The position numbers were made by a program, and so were the translations under genes. From NCBI RefSeq assembly GCF_015155755.1, contig NZ_VWPI01000018.1, forward strand, positions 1 to 64,000: DNA of 64,000 nt, read 5' to 3'. This DNA is from Komagataeibacter sp. FXV3. Its GTDB lineage: Bacteria; Pseudomonadota; Alphaproteobacteria; Acetobacterales; Acetobacteraceae. Under the pieces are notes generated by a model. That model made no database searches and was not told the origin of the DNA. It saw nothing but the letters and a program-made list of their open reading frames with translations. This document shows positions 36,446-45,920 of the stretch, piece by piece. The number at the start of each line of letters is the position of its first letter. The first letter of the stretch is position 1.

Positions 36446-38275
36446 ATGAACCATGATGCCCAGCATATAGCGAAGTGGTATGTGACAATGTTGCCATCCC
36501 TGAATTCAGCCGCGACCGTTCGCTACCGTTCCATCCGCAGGAAGGGCGCCTGCACGCATTCCGTGCGGGACGGCAGGAAGGGGAGAGATTTCCATGTCCT
36601 GGCCATGCTGCTCAGCCTGCCTGCGGGGATTGTCACCATGGGGCAGGGGGCACATGCCGCCGACCCAGTTTCGGTCAATGCGGCAGGGACAGCCGTACCG
36701 GCAGGACAGGCATCACAATCACAGTCTGAAAACGTGATTGTCCGTATCGGGCGGCGTCCCCCGATACAGGTCTATCCGCATGCCAACCCTGTGGGGCAGC
36801 CCCTGCGCATGAGTGGCGCGGAAAACCGCAAGAATGGCCACCAGTATGACTGGGGCGTGTTCAACCGGGGGAACGGGGAATCCGCAGGGTTCGGCCCGGT
36901 CGGGACGTATGGCGTGACACCGTGGGCCGAGGACTGGAGCAACCTGCGCGGCAGGAAAAACCATAATGATCCCTTTGACGTGCTGAAATACATCCCGCTG
37001 ACCCGCAGCGGGAATGTATGGATCAGTTTTTCCGGCGAAACCCGCCTGCGTAACTGGTTTGAAACCCGTCCGCTGCTTGGTACGCAAAAGCCTAATGATT
37101 CCGGGCGTTTCGCCGTGCGCAACCTGTATGGTGCGGATCTGCATATCGGTTCGCACCTGCGCTTTTTCGGTCAGCTGGTAAATGCCGATGCCGCTGGGTG
37201 GGGCGGGTACGGTTATGGTTCGACCTATCGCAAGCGTCTGGATGCGCAGCAGGCCTTTGTGGAAGTACGGTGGAATATGCTTGGCGCCAAAAGTGGCTTC
37301 ATTTTTGGACGGCAGCAGTTTCTCGATGCGCCATCCTACATGCTGTATGCCCGTGAGACGCCGAACGTGCCGCTGTCATGGGACGGGTTCCGCGGTTACA
37401 TGGTGTGGAAGCGCATCCGTATCGACGGATGGGATTTCGTGCAGACATATGACAGTGAAAACAAGATGTTTCACGATACTGAAAACTATGCTTCGCGCCT
37501 GTACGGTTTCAACACGACATGGGCGCCCCCTGATTTCACCTTCATGGGGCAGAAAGGGTATTCCTTTGTCGATGCCTTTTATATTGGCTACAAGCTGAAT
37601 GGCGCGGCCGGGGCGATTGCGGGGCCGGGCGGTTCGGTTACCGGGTCCAACACGCGCAATAATTTTGGCATGCGCTGGCATGGCGTGGCGGGGCCGATTG
37701 AATTCTCGGTGGGCGGCATCTGGCAGGGGGGTGTATTCCGTCCGTCCGGGACCACGCTGGCGCGCAATGTCAGTGCCTATGCCATCAATTCCTCGGTGGG
37801 TTATCGTTTTTCCGAAAAGACGCTGAATACATTCGCCGGGATCCAGACGGATGTGTATTCGGGTGGTAATTCGTCTGACCGGACAGGGACGATTGGTGCC
37901 TATATTTCCCCCTTCAACCCGCAGACCAACTACCTTGACACGACAACGTACATGACGGCGTCCAACCTGATCAGTTTCGCGCCGCTGGTCCGGATTACGC
38001 CATTCAAGTCTGTCAGCATCCAGTTCAAGTATCCACTGTTCTGGCGTGACAGTGTGAACGACCCCATTTACAAATCATCGGGGAATTATAAGTTTTCTGG
38101 TAATTTCCGTGGCAGGTTCATTGGCATGGCGCCACAGGTATCGATTGCCTGGCAGATCAACACGCATGTGTCATGGACGCAGTATGCATCCCGTTTCATG
38201 ACGTCGCATGCCCTTAATGCTGCTGGTGGTTCCAGTGGAACGTATTACCAGTCAAATTTTGTATTCCGGTTCTGA
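36446..38275 (+). CDS. Alginate-export-family outer-membrane protein
   Basis: This 609-residue outer-membrane beta-barrel has the alginate_export (AlgE-like) pattern: WISFSGETRLRNWFETRPLLG near residue 190, then FGRQQFLDAPSYMLYARETPN, and a C-terminal Phe (SNFVFRF). A hydrophobic stretch near residues 52-75 ending AHAA is the likely signal peptide, preceded by an unusually long and basic N-terminal extension. The start is uncertain: a later ATG at 36488 is possible, and neither has a good ribosome site. In acetic acid bacteria such porins occur in sugar- or polyol-related loci; the substrate is unknown. A gene-poor region lies upstream. Confidence 0.8.
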   Translation: MNHDAQHIAKWYVTMLPSLNSAATVRYRSIRRKGACTHSVRDGRKGRDFHVLAMLLSLPAGIVTMGQGAHAADPVSVNAAGTAVPAGQASQSQSENVIVRIGRRPPIQVYPHANPVGQPLRMSGAENRKNGHQYDWGVFNRGNGESAGFGPVGTYGVTPWAEDWSNLRGRKNHNDPFDVLKYIPLTRSGNVWISFSGETRLRNWFETRPLLGTQKPNDSGRFAVRNLYGADLHIGSHLRFFGQLVNADAAGWGGYGYGSTYRKRLDAQQAFVEVRWNMLGAKSGFIFGRQQFLDAPSYMLYARETPNVPLSWDGFRGYMVWKRIRIDGWDFVQTYDSENKMFHDTENYASRLYGFNTTWAPPDFTFMGQKGYSFVDAFYIGYKLNGAAGAIAGPGGSVTGSNTRNNFGMRWHGVAGPIEFSVGGIWQGGVFRPSGTTLARNVSAYAINSSVGYRFSEKTLNTFAGIQTDVYSGGNSSDRTGTIGAYISPFNPQTNYLDTTTYMTASNLISFAPLVRITPFKSVSIQFKYPLFWRDSVNDPIYKSSGNYKFSGNFRGRFIGMAPQVSIAWQINTHVSWTQYASRFMTSHALNAAGGSSGTYYQSNFVFRF

Positions 38276-38341
38276 CGATACGCGGCAATATGGATGGGTT
38301 ACATTGGGAAACCTGTCATGTGCAACGGCCTGCAAATTATA

Positions 38342-38503
38342 GAGACTGTTTGAAAACAACCAATTGATAAAAAACAATAAAAGTTTTTGGGTGCTGCCTT
38401 TTTTCAAAAAGGCGGCGTTCTTTTGAAGCTTTTGCAAAAAGCTTCACCAAAAACTTCCTTTAATTTTAAAGTGCTGTCATGTGCTGACTTTTCAAACAGT
38501 CTC
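38342..38503. repeat. Dispersed palindromic element, archetype copy F (MITE-like)
   Basis: This 162-bp copy has perfect 15-bp terminal inverted repeats, GAGACTGTTTGAAAA at the left and TTTTCAAACAGTCTC at the right. It is flanked on both sides by ATA, which may be a 3-bp target duplication. The core has the outer stem AAGTTTTTGGGTG / CACCAAAAACTT and two inner hairpins, CCTTTTTTCAAAAAGG and GAAGCTTTTGCAAAAAGCTTC. It contains no coding frame, so it would have moved through a transposase supplied in trans. Confidence 0.85.
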
Positions 38504-38504
38504 A

Positions 38505-38590
38505 TAAAGAAGTTTTGGGTGAAGCTTTTTCAAAAAAATCAGGGAATGTCACTTTTTTGGAAAAGAGGCATCCGGAAACTTTTATTATTT
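38505..38590. repeat. Dispersed palindromic element, diverged copy G in tandem with F
   Basis: Directly after copy F, AAGAAGTTTTGGGTGAAGCTTTTTCAAAA and later CTTTTTTGGAAAAG, CATCCGGAAACTTTT form a second, degraded core. Terminal repeats are not recognisable. Confidence 0.65.
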
Positions 38591-39221
38591 TACTCTCCAT
38601 TTAGTTTCAACAGTATTTGATCGCTTCTTGAATAAAAGCCATCCGGTAAGCGGGCAATCCTGCATGTCATTATGTTATGGATGCATTGCAGTTATCGCCG
38701 TAATCGCTGCGCCATGGTGAACCGGGTGGGCGGGGGAGAAATGTGTCCCCCAACCATACCAGCCCGACGGCATATCCATGGCACCCGGTGTCCTGTCATG
38801 GCATGCGCCATCATGTCCCATCCGGACATCAGATACGAAAAATTAAATATTTTCCTGATTATATTATGACTAACACATTGATATTTATATACTTACACCA
38901 TGGTCCTTATGGCACCAGATGCATACCTCACGTTTACGTTACCTATTTTCGGGTTGCGGTCATGCCACGCTCTATATATCGATGGATATAGATGGTGCCC
39001 CGGCAATGACCGGGGTATGGCCAGAGGGCGGTCCGGTTTGAAAGGGGATCATGTTCACGCGAAATGATTGCCGTGCGAACAGGACAGTCATCCAGACCAG
39101 ATCCATGCCTATGTTTTGGGTTTAGTGTAAAAATCAGGAATGGCGCAGGGATTTAATAAATAATCATACGCATTCCTTCAGGTGTTCCTGATTGCAAAAT
39201 AATTTCTGGAGTAATATTTCC
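38591..39221. other. 630-base space before the aldehyde dehydrogenase
   Basis: I see no credible gene. It holds a CCCCGG-CAATGA-CCGGGG hairpin at 38998-39015, an AT-rich stretch around 38840-38900, and the ribosome site GGAG about 12 bases before the aldehyde dehydrogenase ATG. The promoter of that gene is expected here. Confidence 0.4.
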
Positions 39222-40733
39222 ATGCCGTCAGACAGTATCTCAGCAGCCCCCCCGTTCAAGGCCCGTTATGGTAACTATATCGGTGGCAAGTGGGTGGCTC
39301 CCGTTGATGGTCATTACCTGACCAACACTTCCCCCGTTGATGGCCGCGTGCTGTGTGAAGTCCCGGCTTCCACCGCAGCCGACGTGGAACTGGCACTTGA
39401 TGCCGCGCACAAGGCCAAGGCCGCATGGGGTGAAATGGCCCCGGCTGACCGCGCGCTGATCCTGCTCAAGGCAGCCGATATCATGGAAAAGAACCTCGAC
39501 CTGCTCGCCCGGGCCGAGACATGGGACAACGGCAAGCCCATCCGTGAAACCATGACCGCCGACATCCCGCTGGCAATCGACCATTTCCGTTACTTCGCTG
39601 GCTGCATCCGCGCCCAGGAAGGCACGCTGAGCGAGATCGATGCCACCACCATCGCCTACCATTTCCATGAGCCGCTGGGCGTTGTGGCCCAGATTATTCC
39701 GTGGAACTTCCCGCTGCTCATGGGTTCGTGGAAGCTGGCCCCCGCGCTGGTCGCCGGGAACTGCGTGGTCATGAAGCCCGCCGAAAGCACGCCCGCTTCC
39801 ATGCTGGTGCTGATGGAACTGATCGGTGACCTGTTCCCGCCCGGAACGCTGAACATTGTCAACGGCCTGGGTAAGGACGTGGGTGCCGCCCTGTCCAACA
39901 GTGACCGTATTGCAAAGATCGCCTTTACCGGTTCCACCCCGACCGGCAAGATGATCGCGCACGCTGCTGCCGAACACCTGATCCCGGCAACGCTGGAACT
40001 GGGTGGCAAGTCGCCGAACATCTTCTTCGCCGACATCATGGACAAGGACGACGATTACCTGGACAAGGCAATCGAAGGCTTCACCATGTTCGCCCTCAAC
40101 CAGGGCCAGATCTGCTCCTGCCCCAGCCGTGCGCTGGTCCATGAATCGATCTATGAGAAGTTCATGGAGCGCGCTCTGCCCCGCATCAAGGCGATCCGTC
40201 AGGGCAACCCGCTTGATCCCAACACCATGATGGGTGCGCAGAACTCCCACGGGCATCAGGAAAAGATCCTGTCCTACATCGACATCGGCAAGGGCGAAGG
40301 CGCTGAACTGCTGACCGGTGGCGGCCGTCCCGACCTTGGTGGGGACCTGAACAACGGGTGCTACGTGCAGCCGACCGTGTTCAAGGGCAACAACAAGATG
40401 CGCATCTTCCAGGAAGAGATCTTTGGCCCGGTTCTGGCCGTAACGACCTTCAAGACGGAAGAAGAAGCGCTGGCCATCGCCAACGACACCCCCTTCGGCC
40501 TCGGCTCGGGCGTGTGGAGCCGTGACGCCAACACCTGCTACCGCATGGGTCGCGGGCTGGAAGCCGGTCGCGTGTGGATCAACTGCTATCACGTCTATCC
40601 CGCGCATGCGGCATTCGGCGGATACAAGAAGTCCGGCATCGGTCGTGAAACCCACAAGATGGTGCTTGAGCACTACCAGCAGACCAAGAACATGCTGGTC
40701 AGCTACAGCGACAAGAAGCGCGGCTTCTTCTGA
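39222..40733 (+). CDS. NAD(P)-dependent aldehyde dehydrogenase (AldB/ExaC-like)
   Basis: This 503-residue soluble aldehyde dehydrogenase probably oxidises acetaldehyde to acetate in the cytoplasm. Cofactor-site motif [17 protein letters not shown] is near residue 155, catalytic Glu in LELGGKSPN near 260 and catalytic Cys in [10 protein letters not shown] near 300. The C-terminal [17 protein letters not shown] is typical of the AldB/ExaC/AcoD group. I chose the ATG at 39222 because TGGAG lies upstream; the frame starts 30 bases earlier. Codon use is strikingly regular, as in highly expressed genes. A hairpin follows, then the second ndh gene. Confidence 0.92.
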   Translation: MPSDSISAAPPFKARYGNYIGGKWVAPVDGHYLTNTSPVDGRVLCEVPASTAADVELALDAAHKAKAAWGEMAPADRALILLKAADIMEKNLDLLARAETWDNGKPIRETMTADIPLAIDHFRYFAGCIRAQEGTLSEIDATTIAYHFHEPLGVVAQIIPWNFPLLMGSWKLAPALVAGNCVVMKPAESTPASMLVLMELIGDLFPPGTLNIVNGLGKDVGAALSNSDRIAKIAFTGSTPTGKMIAHAAAEHLIPATLELGGKSPNIFFADIMDKDDDYLDKAIEGFTMFALNQGQICSCPSRALVHESIYEKFMERALPRIKAIRQGNPLDPNTMMGAQNSHGHQEKILSYIDIGKGEGAELLTGGGRPDLGGDLNNGCYVQPTVFKGNNKMRIFQEEIFGPVLAVTTFKTEEEALAIANDTPFGLGSGVWSRDANTCYRMGRGLEAGRVWINCYHVYPAHAAFGGYKKSGIGRETHKMVLEHYQQTKNMLVSYSDKKRGFF

Positions 40734-40740
40734 TCCGCTG

Positions 40741-40758
40741 ATGGGGTGAAAACCCCAT
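40741..40758 (+). terminator. Small hairpin after the aldehyde dehydrogenase
   Basis: ATGGGG-TGAAAA-CCCCAT is a perfect 6-bp stem 7 bases past the stop codon. There is no T run, so termination may be weak and some read-through to ndh paralogue 2 is possible. Confidence 0.45.
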
Positions 40759-40937
40759 AGGGCACAAGGCATGGCGCGGCGGTCGGACTGGTTTACCGGG
40801 TCGGCCGCCGCGGCATGTTACCCGGGTCACGCGCGTAGGACCCGGCACAAGGCAGTTTTCGGTATTTCAGGATATGCGACAGGGTTTTTCCCACGGGACC
40901 GGGACACTGTGCGGCAGTAGTAAAAAAGAGGCATAGG

Positions 40938-42218
40938 ATGGCACAAAAGTTTCGGGTCGTAATTGTTGGGGGTGGTGTGGCCGGTCTGGCGCTGGCAACA
41001 CGGCTGGGTGATTCAATCGGCAAATCGGGCCGGGCGGAAATCACGCTGGTTGACAAGAGTTTCGCCCATGTATGGAAACCGATGCTCCACTGCTTTGCAG
41101 CGGGCACGGCCGCTAACGAAAACGACCGCATCAGCTTCCTGTCGCAGGCCAGTCGCCATCATTTCGAATTCTGGCCGGGTGAGATTGCGGGCATGGACCG
41201 CAAGGCCAAGACCATTACCCTTGCCCCGGTTGTCGAACCGACGGGTGAGGTGATCCTGGATGAGCGCAAGCTGGAATATGACGCGCTGGTGCTGTCGATC
41301 GGCAGCCGCGCCAATGATTTCGGCACCCCCGGCGTGGCCGAGCACTGCCTGTTCATTGACAATCTTGTGGATGCCAACGGCTTTAACGACCGTTTCCGCA
41401 TGGAACTGCTCAAGGCGTTCGGTAATAACGAACAGCTTGACATCGCCATTGTGGGTGGTGGCGCCACCGGCACGCAGCTTGCGGCGGAACTGCACAAGGC
41501 GCTTGACCTTGCTTCGCTCTACAGCTTTGGCAAGAAGCCGCCCAAGCTGAACATTACCCTGCTTGAAGCCGGTCCCCGTATCCTGCCGGCCTTCCCTGAA
41601 GCGGTCTCGACCGCCGCGCAGAAGGAACTGGAGAAAATCGGCGTAAGTGTGAAAACCTCCGCCATGGTCAGCGGTGCGGATGAAAAGGGCTTCATGCTCA
41701 AGGATGGCACGCGCATTCCCGCAACGCTGCGTGTCTGGGCGGCAGGGGTGAAGGCACCTGATGTCACGCGCAAATTCGGTGAACTGAAACTGTCACGCTC
41801 CGGCCAGCTTGAGGTCCGCCCGACGTTGCAGCTTGTGGAAGATGACAGCATCTTTGCCATGGGCGACTGTGCCTTCATCGCGGACAAGCCCGTTGCGCCC
41901 ACCGCACAGGCCGCCCGCCAGCAGGCCCATCACCTGGCCCGCTGCATGCCCGCATGGATCAATGGCCGCCCGCTGAAGCCTTTTGCATTCCATAACAAGG
42001 GCGCGGTCGTGGCGCTGGGTGATTACAATGGCTGGGGCACTTTCCCCGGTGGCAAGGTATTCGGTGGCGGCTGGCTGCGTGGTATCAGCGCGCGCATGGT
42101 CCACCTGATGCTGTATCGCCAGCACCAGTTCGAACTGTATGGCACGTTCCGTGGCCTGATGTCCTGCCTTGTGGACTGGCTGGATGTGTTTGTCCGCCCG
42201 TCCGTGCGCCTGGACTGA
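40938..42218 (+). CDS. ndh: Type II NADH dehydrogenase (NDH-2), paralogue 2
   Basis: This 426-residue enzyme is a close paralogue of the gene at 30923. By eye roughly four fifths of residues are identical, including all FAD- and NADH-site motifs (IVGGGVAGLALATRLG, IVGGGATGTQLAAELH, WAAGVKAPD, FAMGDCAF). It would also oxidise NADH and reduce ubiquinone. AAGAGG precedes the ATG. It follows the aldehyde dehydrogenase by about 200 bases on the same strand, so NADH made by that enzyme could be reoxidised by a neighbouring gene product. A convergent TetR gene follows. Confidence 0.93.
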   Translation: MAQKFRVVIVGGGVAGLALATRLGDSIGKSGRAEITLVDKSFAHVWKPMLHCFAAGTAANENDRISFLSQASRHHFEFWPGEIAGMDRKAKTITLAPVVEPTGEVILDERKLEYDALVLSIGSRANDFGTPGVAEHCLFIDNLVDANGFNDRFRMELLKAFGNNEQLDIAIVGGGATGTQLAAELHKALDLASLYSFGKKPPKLNITLLEAGPRILPAFPEAVSTAAQKELEKIGVSVKTSAMVSGADEKGFMLKDGTRIPATLRVWAAGVKAPDVTRKFGELKLSRSGQLEVRPTLQLVEDDSIFAMGDCAFIADKPVAPTAQAARQQAHHLARCMPAWINGRPLKPFAFHNKGAVVALGDYNGWGTFPGGKVFGGGWLRGISARMVHLMLYRQHQFELYGTFRGLMSCLVDWLDVFVRPSVRLD

Positions 42219-42240
42219 CGCGGCACAGGTTTCCTGATCG

Positions 42241-42260
42241 CTGCCTGCTGGCTCAGGCAG
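42241..42260. terminator. Hairpin overlapping the end of the TetR gene
   Basis: CTGCCTG-CTGGCT-CAGGCAG is a perfect 7-bp stem in the 34-base convergent gap, and it covers the TetR stop codon. It may end the ndh transcript. No T run is present. Confidence 0.4.
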
Positions 42261-42900
42261 CGTCCTCTGGCCCGGTCCCGGCATGGTCGGGCCAGAGTGA
42301 CGCCTGCAGTTCATATGTTTTCTGCAAAAGCGGCACCAGCGCGGGCCGCCCCTTCAGCCGGATCCATTCATCCAGCGCCGTACGGAAAATGGCGATTCCG
42401 CCACGTGCCATAAGGCGTGCGGCCATCCGGCGGTTCTTGCGTTCGGTAATCCGCTTCGCCAGCCCTTCCGCCAGACAGTCCTCCCACTTGCCATATTTCT
42501 GCAAGCTGACCGTCTGCAGCGAAGGCGTCTTTTCAATCAGATAGACAAAAGCATAGGTATCCTGCCGGTTCGCCGCGATGCGTGGCACCAGCGAGGTAAA
42601 GGCATGCATCATGGCGTCCGCCGGGTGCATGTCGGCGGGGCAGGTGGCCAGGGCGTCATTCAGCGTCTGTGTCATGCCCCGCGTCCATGCCAGCACGATA
42701 TCGCCCTTCGTCTCGAACATGCGGAACAGGGTCCGGCGCGAGACTTCGGCCGCGTCGGCAATTTCATCCACCGTGGTCTGGTCATAGCCCTGGGCAGAAA
42801 ACAGCCGCATTGCCTCGGCAATCAGGGTGGTGCGCGCACGTGCCTGCTTGCGTTCACGTAAACCCGGCTTGGGGGAAATGGTCGGGGCAACGGGCTTCAT
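42253..42900 (-). CDS. TetR-family transcriptional regulator
   Basis: This 215-residue TetR/AcrR repressor has a helix-turn-helix at residues about 25-70 (LIAEAMRLFSAQGYDQTTVD, then EVSRRTLFRMFETKGDIVLAW). A ligand-binding domain follows. It is convergent with ndh paralogue 2. The outer-membrane efflux gene downstream of its promoter points the same way on the minus strand but is separated by 450 bases, so the target is unclear. Confidence 0.87.
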   Translation of the reverse strand: MKPVAPTISPKPGLRERKQARARTTLIAEAMRLFSAQGYDQTTVDEIADAAEVSRRTLFRMFETKGDIVLAWTRGMTQTLNDALATCPADMHPADAMMHAFTSLVPRIAANRQDTYAFVYLIEKTPSLQTVSLQKYGKWEDCLAEGLAKRITERKNRRMAARLMARGGIAIFRTALDEWIRLKGRPALVPLLQKTYELQASLWPDHAGTGPEDAA

Positions 42901-43315
42901 TCAATCTCCTCTTGTCCGGGTCATCATGCAGCAGCGCATCGTGAACATTCAAGACGCGAGAAAATGGTGGTTCATGGCCAGAACGGGCCGTTGTGGCCAG
43001 CATGCTGGCGGCATTGACAGGTAGGTAATGCGTTCTGCCACGAGTATCAGGCCATGTCGAGGCACGGACCAGACGGTAGCCTGTCATATCCCCTACATTG
43101 ACCGATAGCGAAGCGGGCCATGGTGCGGTCAGTGTGTCGGGCGTTGTCATTACCGACAGGTGGCAGGCTGGTCGTTACGTGGATAAAGGGCATCGTCGAT
43201 ATCCCCGCATGTGACGCGCCGGGTCATGGATGGCAGCCACAGGACCGGGCAATGATCCCTGCGCCTGCCGGTCATGCCGGCCTGTACGGGGAAAGGGATA
43301 TGTCTGGCGAAATGG
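42901..43315. other. Space between the TetR gene and the exporter operon end
   Basis: About 415 bases with no credible gene. GCCAGCATGCTGGC at 42996-43009 is a perfect 14-bp palindrome, 96 bases upstream of the TetR start, and could be its autoregulatory site. Otherwise nothing recognisable. Confidence 0.4.
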
Positions 43316-43346
43316 TGTTTCATGACCGGGCGGGGGTCATGAAACA
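43316..43346 (-). terminator. Terminator of the ABC-exporter operon
   Basis: TGTTTCATGACC and GGTCATGAAACA form a perfect 12-bp stem with a 7-base loop, 6 bases past the stop of the outer-membrane lipoprotein gene. Only a short T-rich tail follows on the minus strand. Confidence 0.65.
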
Positions 43347-43352
43347 TTCCCG

Positions 43353-44789
43353 TTATTTATGCACTGTCACGCTTTCGGGCTGCCAGCCCCCGCCCAGCAC
43401 GCGGGCAAGCTGTATGGTGGCGGATGTGCGGGCGTCCTGATTGTCCAGCACGCTGGCCTGCGCATCCAGTGCCGTCATGCGTGCGCTCAGCACATCGCCA
43501 AAGGTACGCTGGCCGCCGGTGTATAGCCCCATCATGTCACTGGCGACCTGTTCGGCCTGACGCTGCGCACGGGTCAGGTCCGTATCGCGTGCATCCAGGC
43601 TCAGGCGGTTTTCATAACCATCCTCGACTTCTGCCAGTGCGTGCAGGATGCTGTTGTCATATCCCGCAACCGCGGCATCAAGCCGTGCACTGGCGGCATG
43701 TATGCGCGCCTGTATGCGGTTGGCCGTAAAGATCGGCAGGTAGGTGGTCAGCGCAATCAGGCCACCCGTGCCCGACAGGCCGGGAATGCCATCAAAGCGC
43801 AACCGTCCGTCCCCGCCAAAGAATTCCAGCCCGAAGCGGGGCAGCAGGTCGGTCTTGGCGCTTTTCAGCCGGTTGAGCGCCGCATCCACCTGGTCGCGTC
43901 GCGCACGGATGTCAGGACGGCGTTCCAGCACCGTGTCGGGCATCTGCCCCACAGGTGGCGCAGGCACGTAATAGGCGGGCGGCGGTGCAAGGGCAGGCAG
44001 TCCTTCGGGGGGCTGTCCCGACAGCACGGCCAGACGCCTGCGCACAAGGTCAAGATGTGCAACCAGCACCGGCCTGCGCGCCTTCAGGTCAGACAGTTTC
44101 TGGTCAACGCCCGTCACATCCGCCGCTGTTGCCTGTCCTGCGGCAAAACGGGCCTGACCATACCGGTGCAATTGTTCAAGCATGCCAATGCCGCGATCGG
44201 TCAGGGTGATCTGGCGCTGTAGCCCCTGCGTCTGCAGGTAATCATTGGCGGCATCGGCGGCAATGACCATCTGTACGCCGTGGAAGTATTCTTCTTCCGT
44301 CTTCATGCCTGCTTTCGCAGCTTTTACATCCGCATGGCGACCGCCAAACAGGTCCGGTTCCCATGACGCGCCAATGCCTGCCAGATGCCCGTCGGTGCCG
44401 GGGTCATTGCTGGTCGGCAGGGTGCTGGGATTGCGCCAGTACATGCCGCCACCCATCATGTTCCCCGTTGCCCCAACGGTGGGGTACAGCGCGGATTTCG
44501 CGACCGTATGCATTGCACGGGCTTCCAGCACGCGGTCACGCGCGATGCGGATGTCGGGGCTGGCGGCAAGGGCCGTGTCCACCGCCTGCACCAGGGCAGG
44601 GTCATGCCATGCTTCCCACCAGCGCGTAAGGTCGGTAGCGGGTAGCGTTGTTGCGGACGTTTGCGAAAACTGTCTGGGCACCGTGACATGCGACGCCGGT
44701 ACGCGCGTGCGGAATGGCGAACATCCCGCCAGCCCCACGGCCATTGCAACGCCCCCCATGCAGGCGACCCGTGCCAATCTGTTCTTCAT
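43353..44789 (-). CDS. Outer-membrane efflux lipoprotein (NodT/TolC-like)
   Basis: This 478-residue protein has a lipoprotein signal with lipobox LAGC (Cys23) and two outer-membrane-efflux repeats; DIRIARDRVLEARAM and RPDIRARRDQVDAAL show the paired helices. It would be the outer channel for the ABC exporter encoded just upstream. Its ATG overlaps the permease stop (ATGA, at 44789), so the four genes fusion protein, RbbA-like ATPase, permease and channel form one operon. A strong hairpin follows. Confidence 0.92.
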   Translation of the reverse strand: MKNRLARVACMGGVAMAVGLAGCSPFRTRVPASHVTVPRQFSQTSATTLPATDLTRWWEAWHDPALVQAVDTALAASPDIRIARDRVLEARAMHTVAKSALYPTVGATGNMMGGGMYWRNPSTLPTSNDPGTDGHLAGIGASWEPDLFGGRHADVKAAKAGMKTEEEYFHGVQMVIAADAANDYLQTQGLQRQITLTDRGIGMLEQLHRYGQARFAAGQATAADVTGVDQKLSDLKARRPVLVAHLDLVRRRLAVLSGQPPEGLPALAPPPAYYVPAPPVGQMPDTVLERRPDIRARRDQVDAALNRLKSAKTDLLPRFGLEFFGGDGRLRFDGIPGLSGTGGLIALTTYLPIFTANRIQARIHAASARLDAAVAGYDNSILHALAEVEDGYENRLSLDARDTDLTRAQRQAEQVASDMMGLYTGGQRTFGDVLSARMTALDAQASVLDNQDARTSATIQLARVLGGGWQPESVTVHK

Positions 44790-45916
44790 TATTCCTGCCT
44801 TGCCAACATGGATCTGAAGCGCGCGAGCGCAAATACAAGAAATACAATTCCCGTCACGGTTACGGTCAGCAGGGGCTGGAGGATCGCACCCAGCCCCGCA
44901 TCACGGTACAGGATGGCCTGTGACAGGTTGACGAACTGCGTGGTAGGTAGGAAGCGCACCACCACCTGCATGGCGGCGGGCATGCTTTCCACCGGTGTCG
45001 CGGCCCCCGACAGCAGGTAGGCCACCGCATAGACCGGCACCACCAGCAGCCCGAACTGCGGCATGGTGGGGGCGACCGTTGCCAGCATGATGCCCAGCGC
45101 CGTGGCCGAAAACAGGTACAGCAGCGAACATGCGGCAAACAGCGTGACCGATCCCGCCAGCGGTACCCCCAGCCAGACATGCACCACCAGCCACAGCGAC
45201 ACGATGGCCGCGACAAAGATGACCAGCCCGTTTGTGACAATCTTGGCTACCGCGATCTCACTGGCCGTGACGGGCATGACCAGCAGGTGCTCCAGCGTGC
45301 CATGCTCGCGTTCGCGTATGACCGCCGCCCCCACCAGCACGATGGACAGGATGGTGATGTTGGTCACGATCTGCATGACCGAGGTGAACCACTTCGATTC
45401 ACTGTTGGGGTTGAAGCGGATGCGGCTGGGCGCGGTAAAGGGGATCTGGTCCACCAGTGCCGGCGCATGCAGCATGTCGTTGACTTCCCCCAGCATGATT
45501 TCATTCAGGTACTCTGTTCCCAGTCCCGCCTGTGTCATGGCGGTGGCGTCTACCCGCAACTGTACGGCGGGGGTGCGCCCGGCCTTGACGTCCGCTTCGA
45601 ACCGGGGCGGGATGTCGACAACGAAAATGTAATCGCCTTCATCCATGCCATGCAGGGCCTGCGCGCGGTCCACCAGCACCGGGGGCTTGAAATAAGGGGG
45701 CAAAACCGCGTCGCGCATCCGGCGCGACAGGGCGGAATTGTCTTCGTCAATAAAGGCGATGGTGGCATTGGAAACTTCCACCTTCACCCCATTGGCCACC
45801 AGCAGCACGCCGGCGGTAAACGCGAACACGATCAGCCCCAGCAGCACGCGATCATGCACCAGGCTGCGCAGTTCCTTGCCGCACAGAAGACCAACATTGA
45901 CCAGCCAGCGCATCAT
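44789..45916 (-). CDS. yhhJ: ABC-2 type transporter permease (YhhJ-like)
   Basis: This 375-residue permease matches E. coli YhhJ in length. One N-terminal membrane helix (VLLGLIVFAFTAGVLLVANG) is followed by a large periplasmic domain (residues about 50-170) and about five helices at the C-terminus, including IREREHGTLEHLLVMPVTASEI, the ABC-2 coupling region. It starts 5 bases downstream of the RbbA-like gene. In E. coli yhiI-rbbA-yhhJ form the same set; their physiological substrate is unsettled. Confidence 0.88.
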   Translation of the reverse strand: MMRWLVNVGLLCGKELRSLVHDRVLLGLIVFAFTAGVLLVANGVKVEVSNATIAFIDEDNSALSRRMRDAVLPPYFKPPVLVDRAQALHGMDEGDYIFVVDIPPRFEADVKAGRTPAVQLRVDATAMTQAGLGTEYLNEIMLGEVNDMLHAPALVDQIPFTAPSRIRFNPNSESKWFTSVMQIVTNITILSIVLVGAAVIREREHGTLEHLLVMPVTASEIAVAKIVTNGLVIFVAAIVSLWLVVHVWLGVPLAGSVTLFAACSLLYLFSATALGIMLATVAPTMPQFGLLVVPVYAVAYLLSGAATPVESMPAAMQVVVRFLPTTQFVNLSQAILYRDAGLGAILQPLLTVTVTGIVFLVFALARFRSMLARQE

Positions 45917-45920
45917 GCCG

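Noticed and set aside
39240-40772. A 510-codon minus-strand frame opposite the aldehyde dehydrogenase
   Set aside because: Mirror frame of a highly biased coding sequence; no motif and no ribosome site.
42854-43440. Two frames of about 100 codons in the space before the exporter channel gene
   Set aside because: No ribosome site or family likeness; one overlaps the channel gene on the opposite strand.
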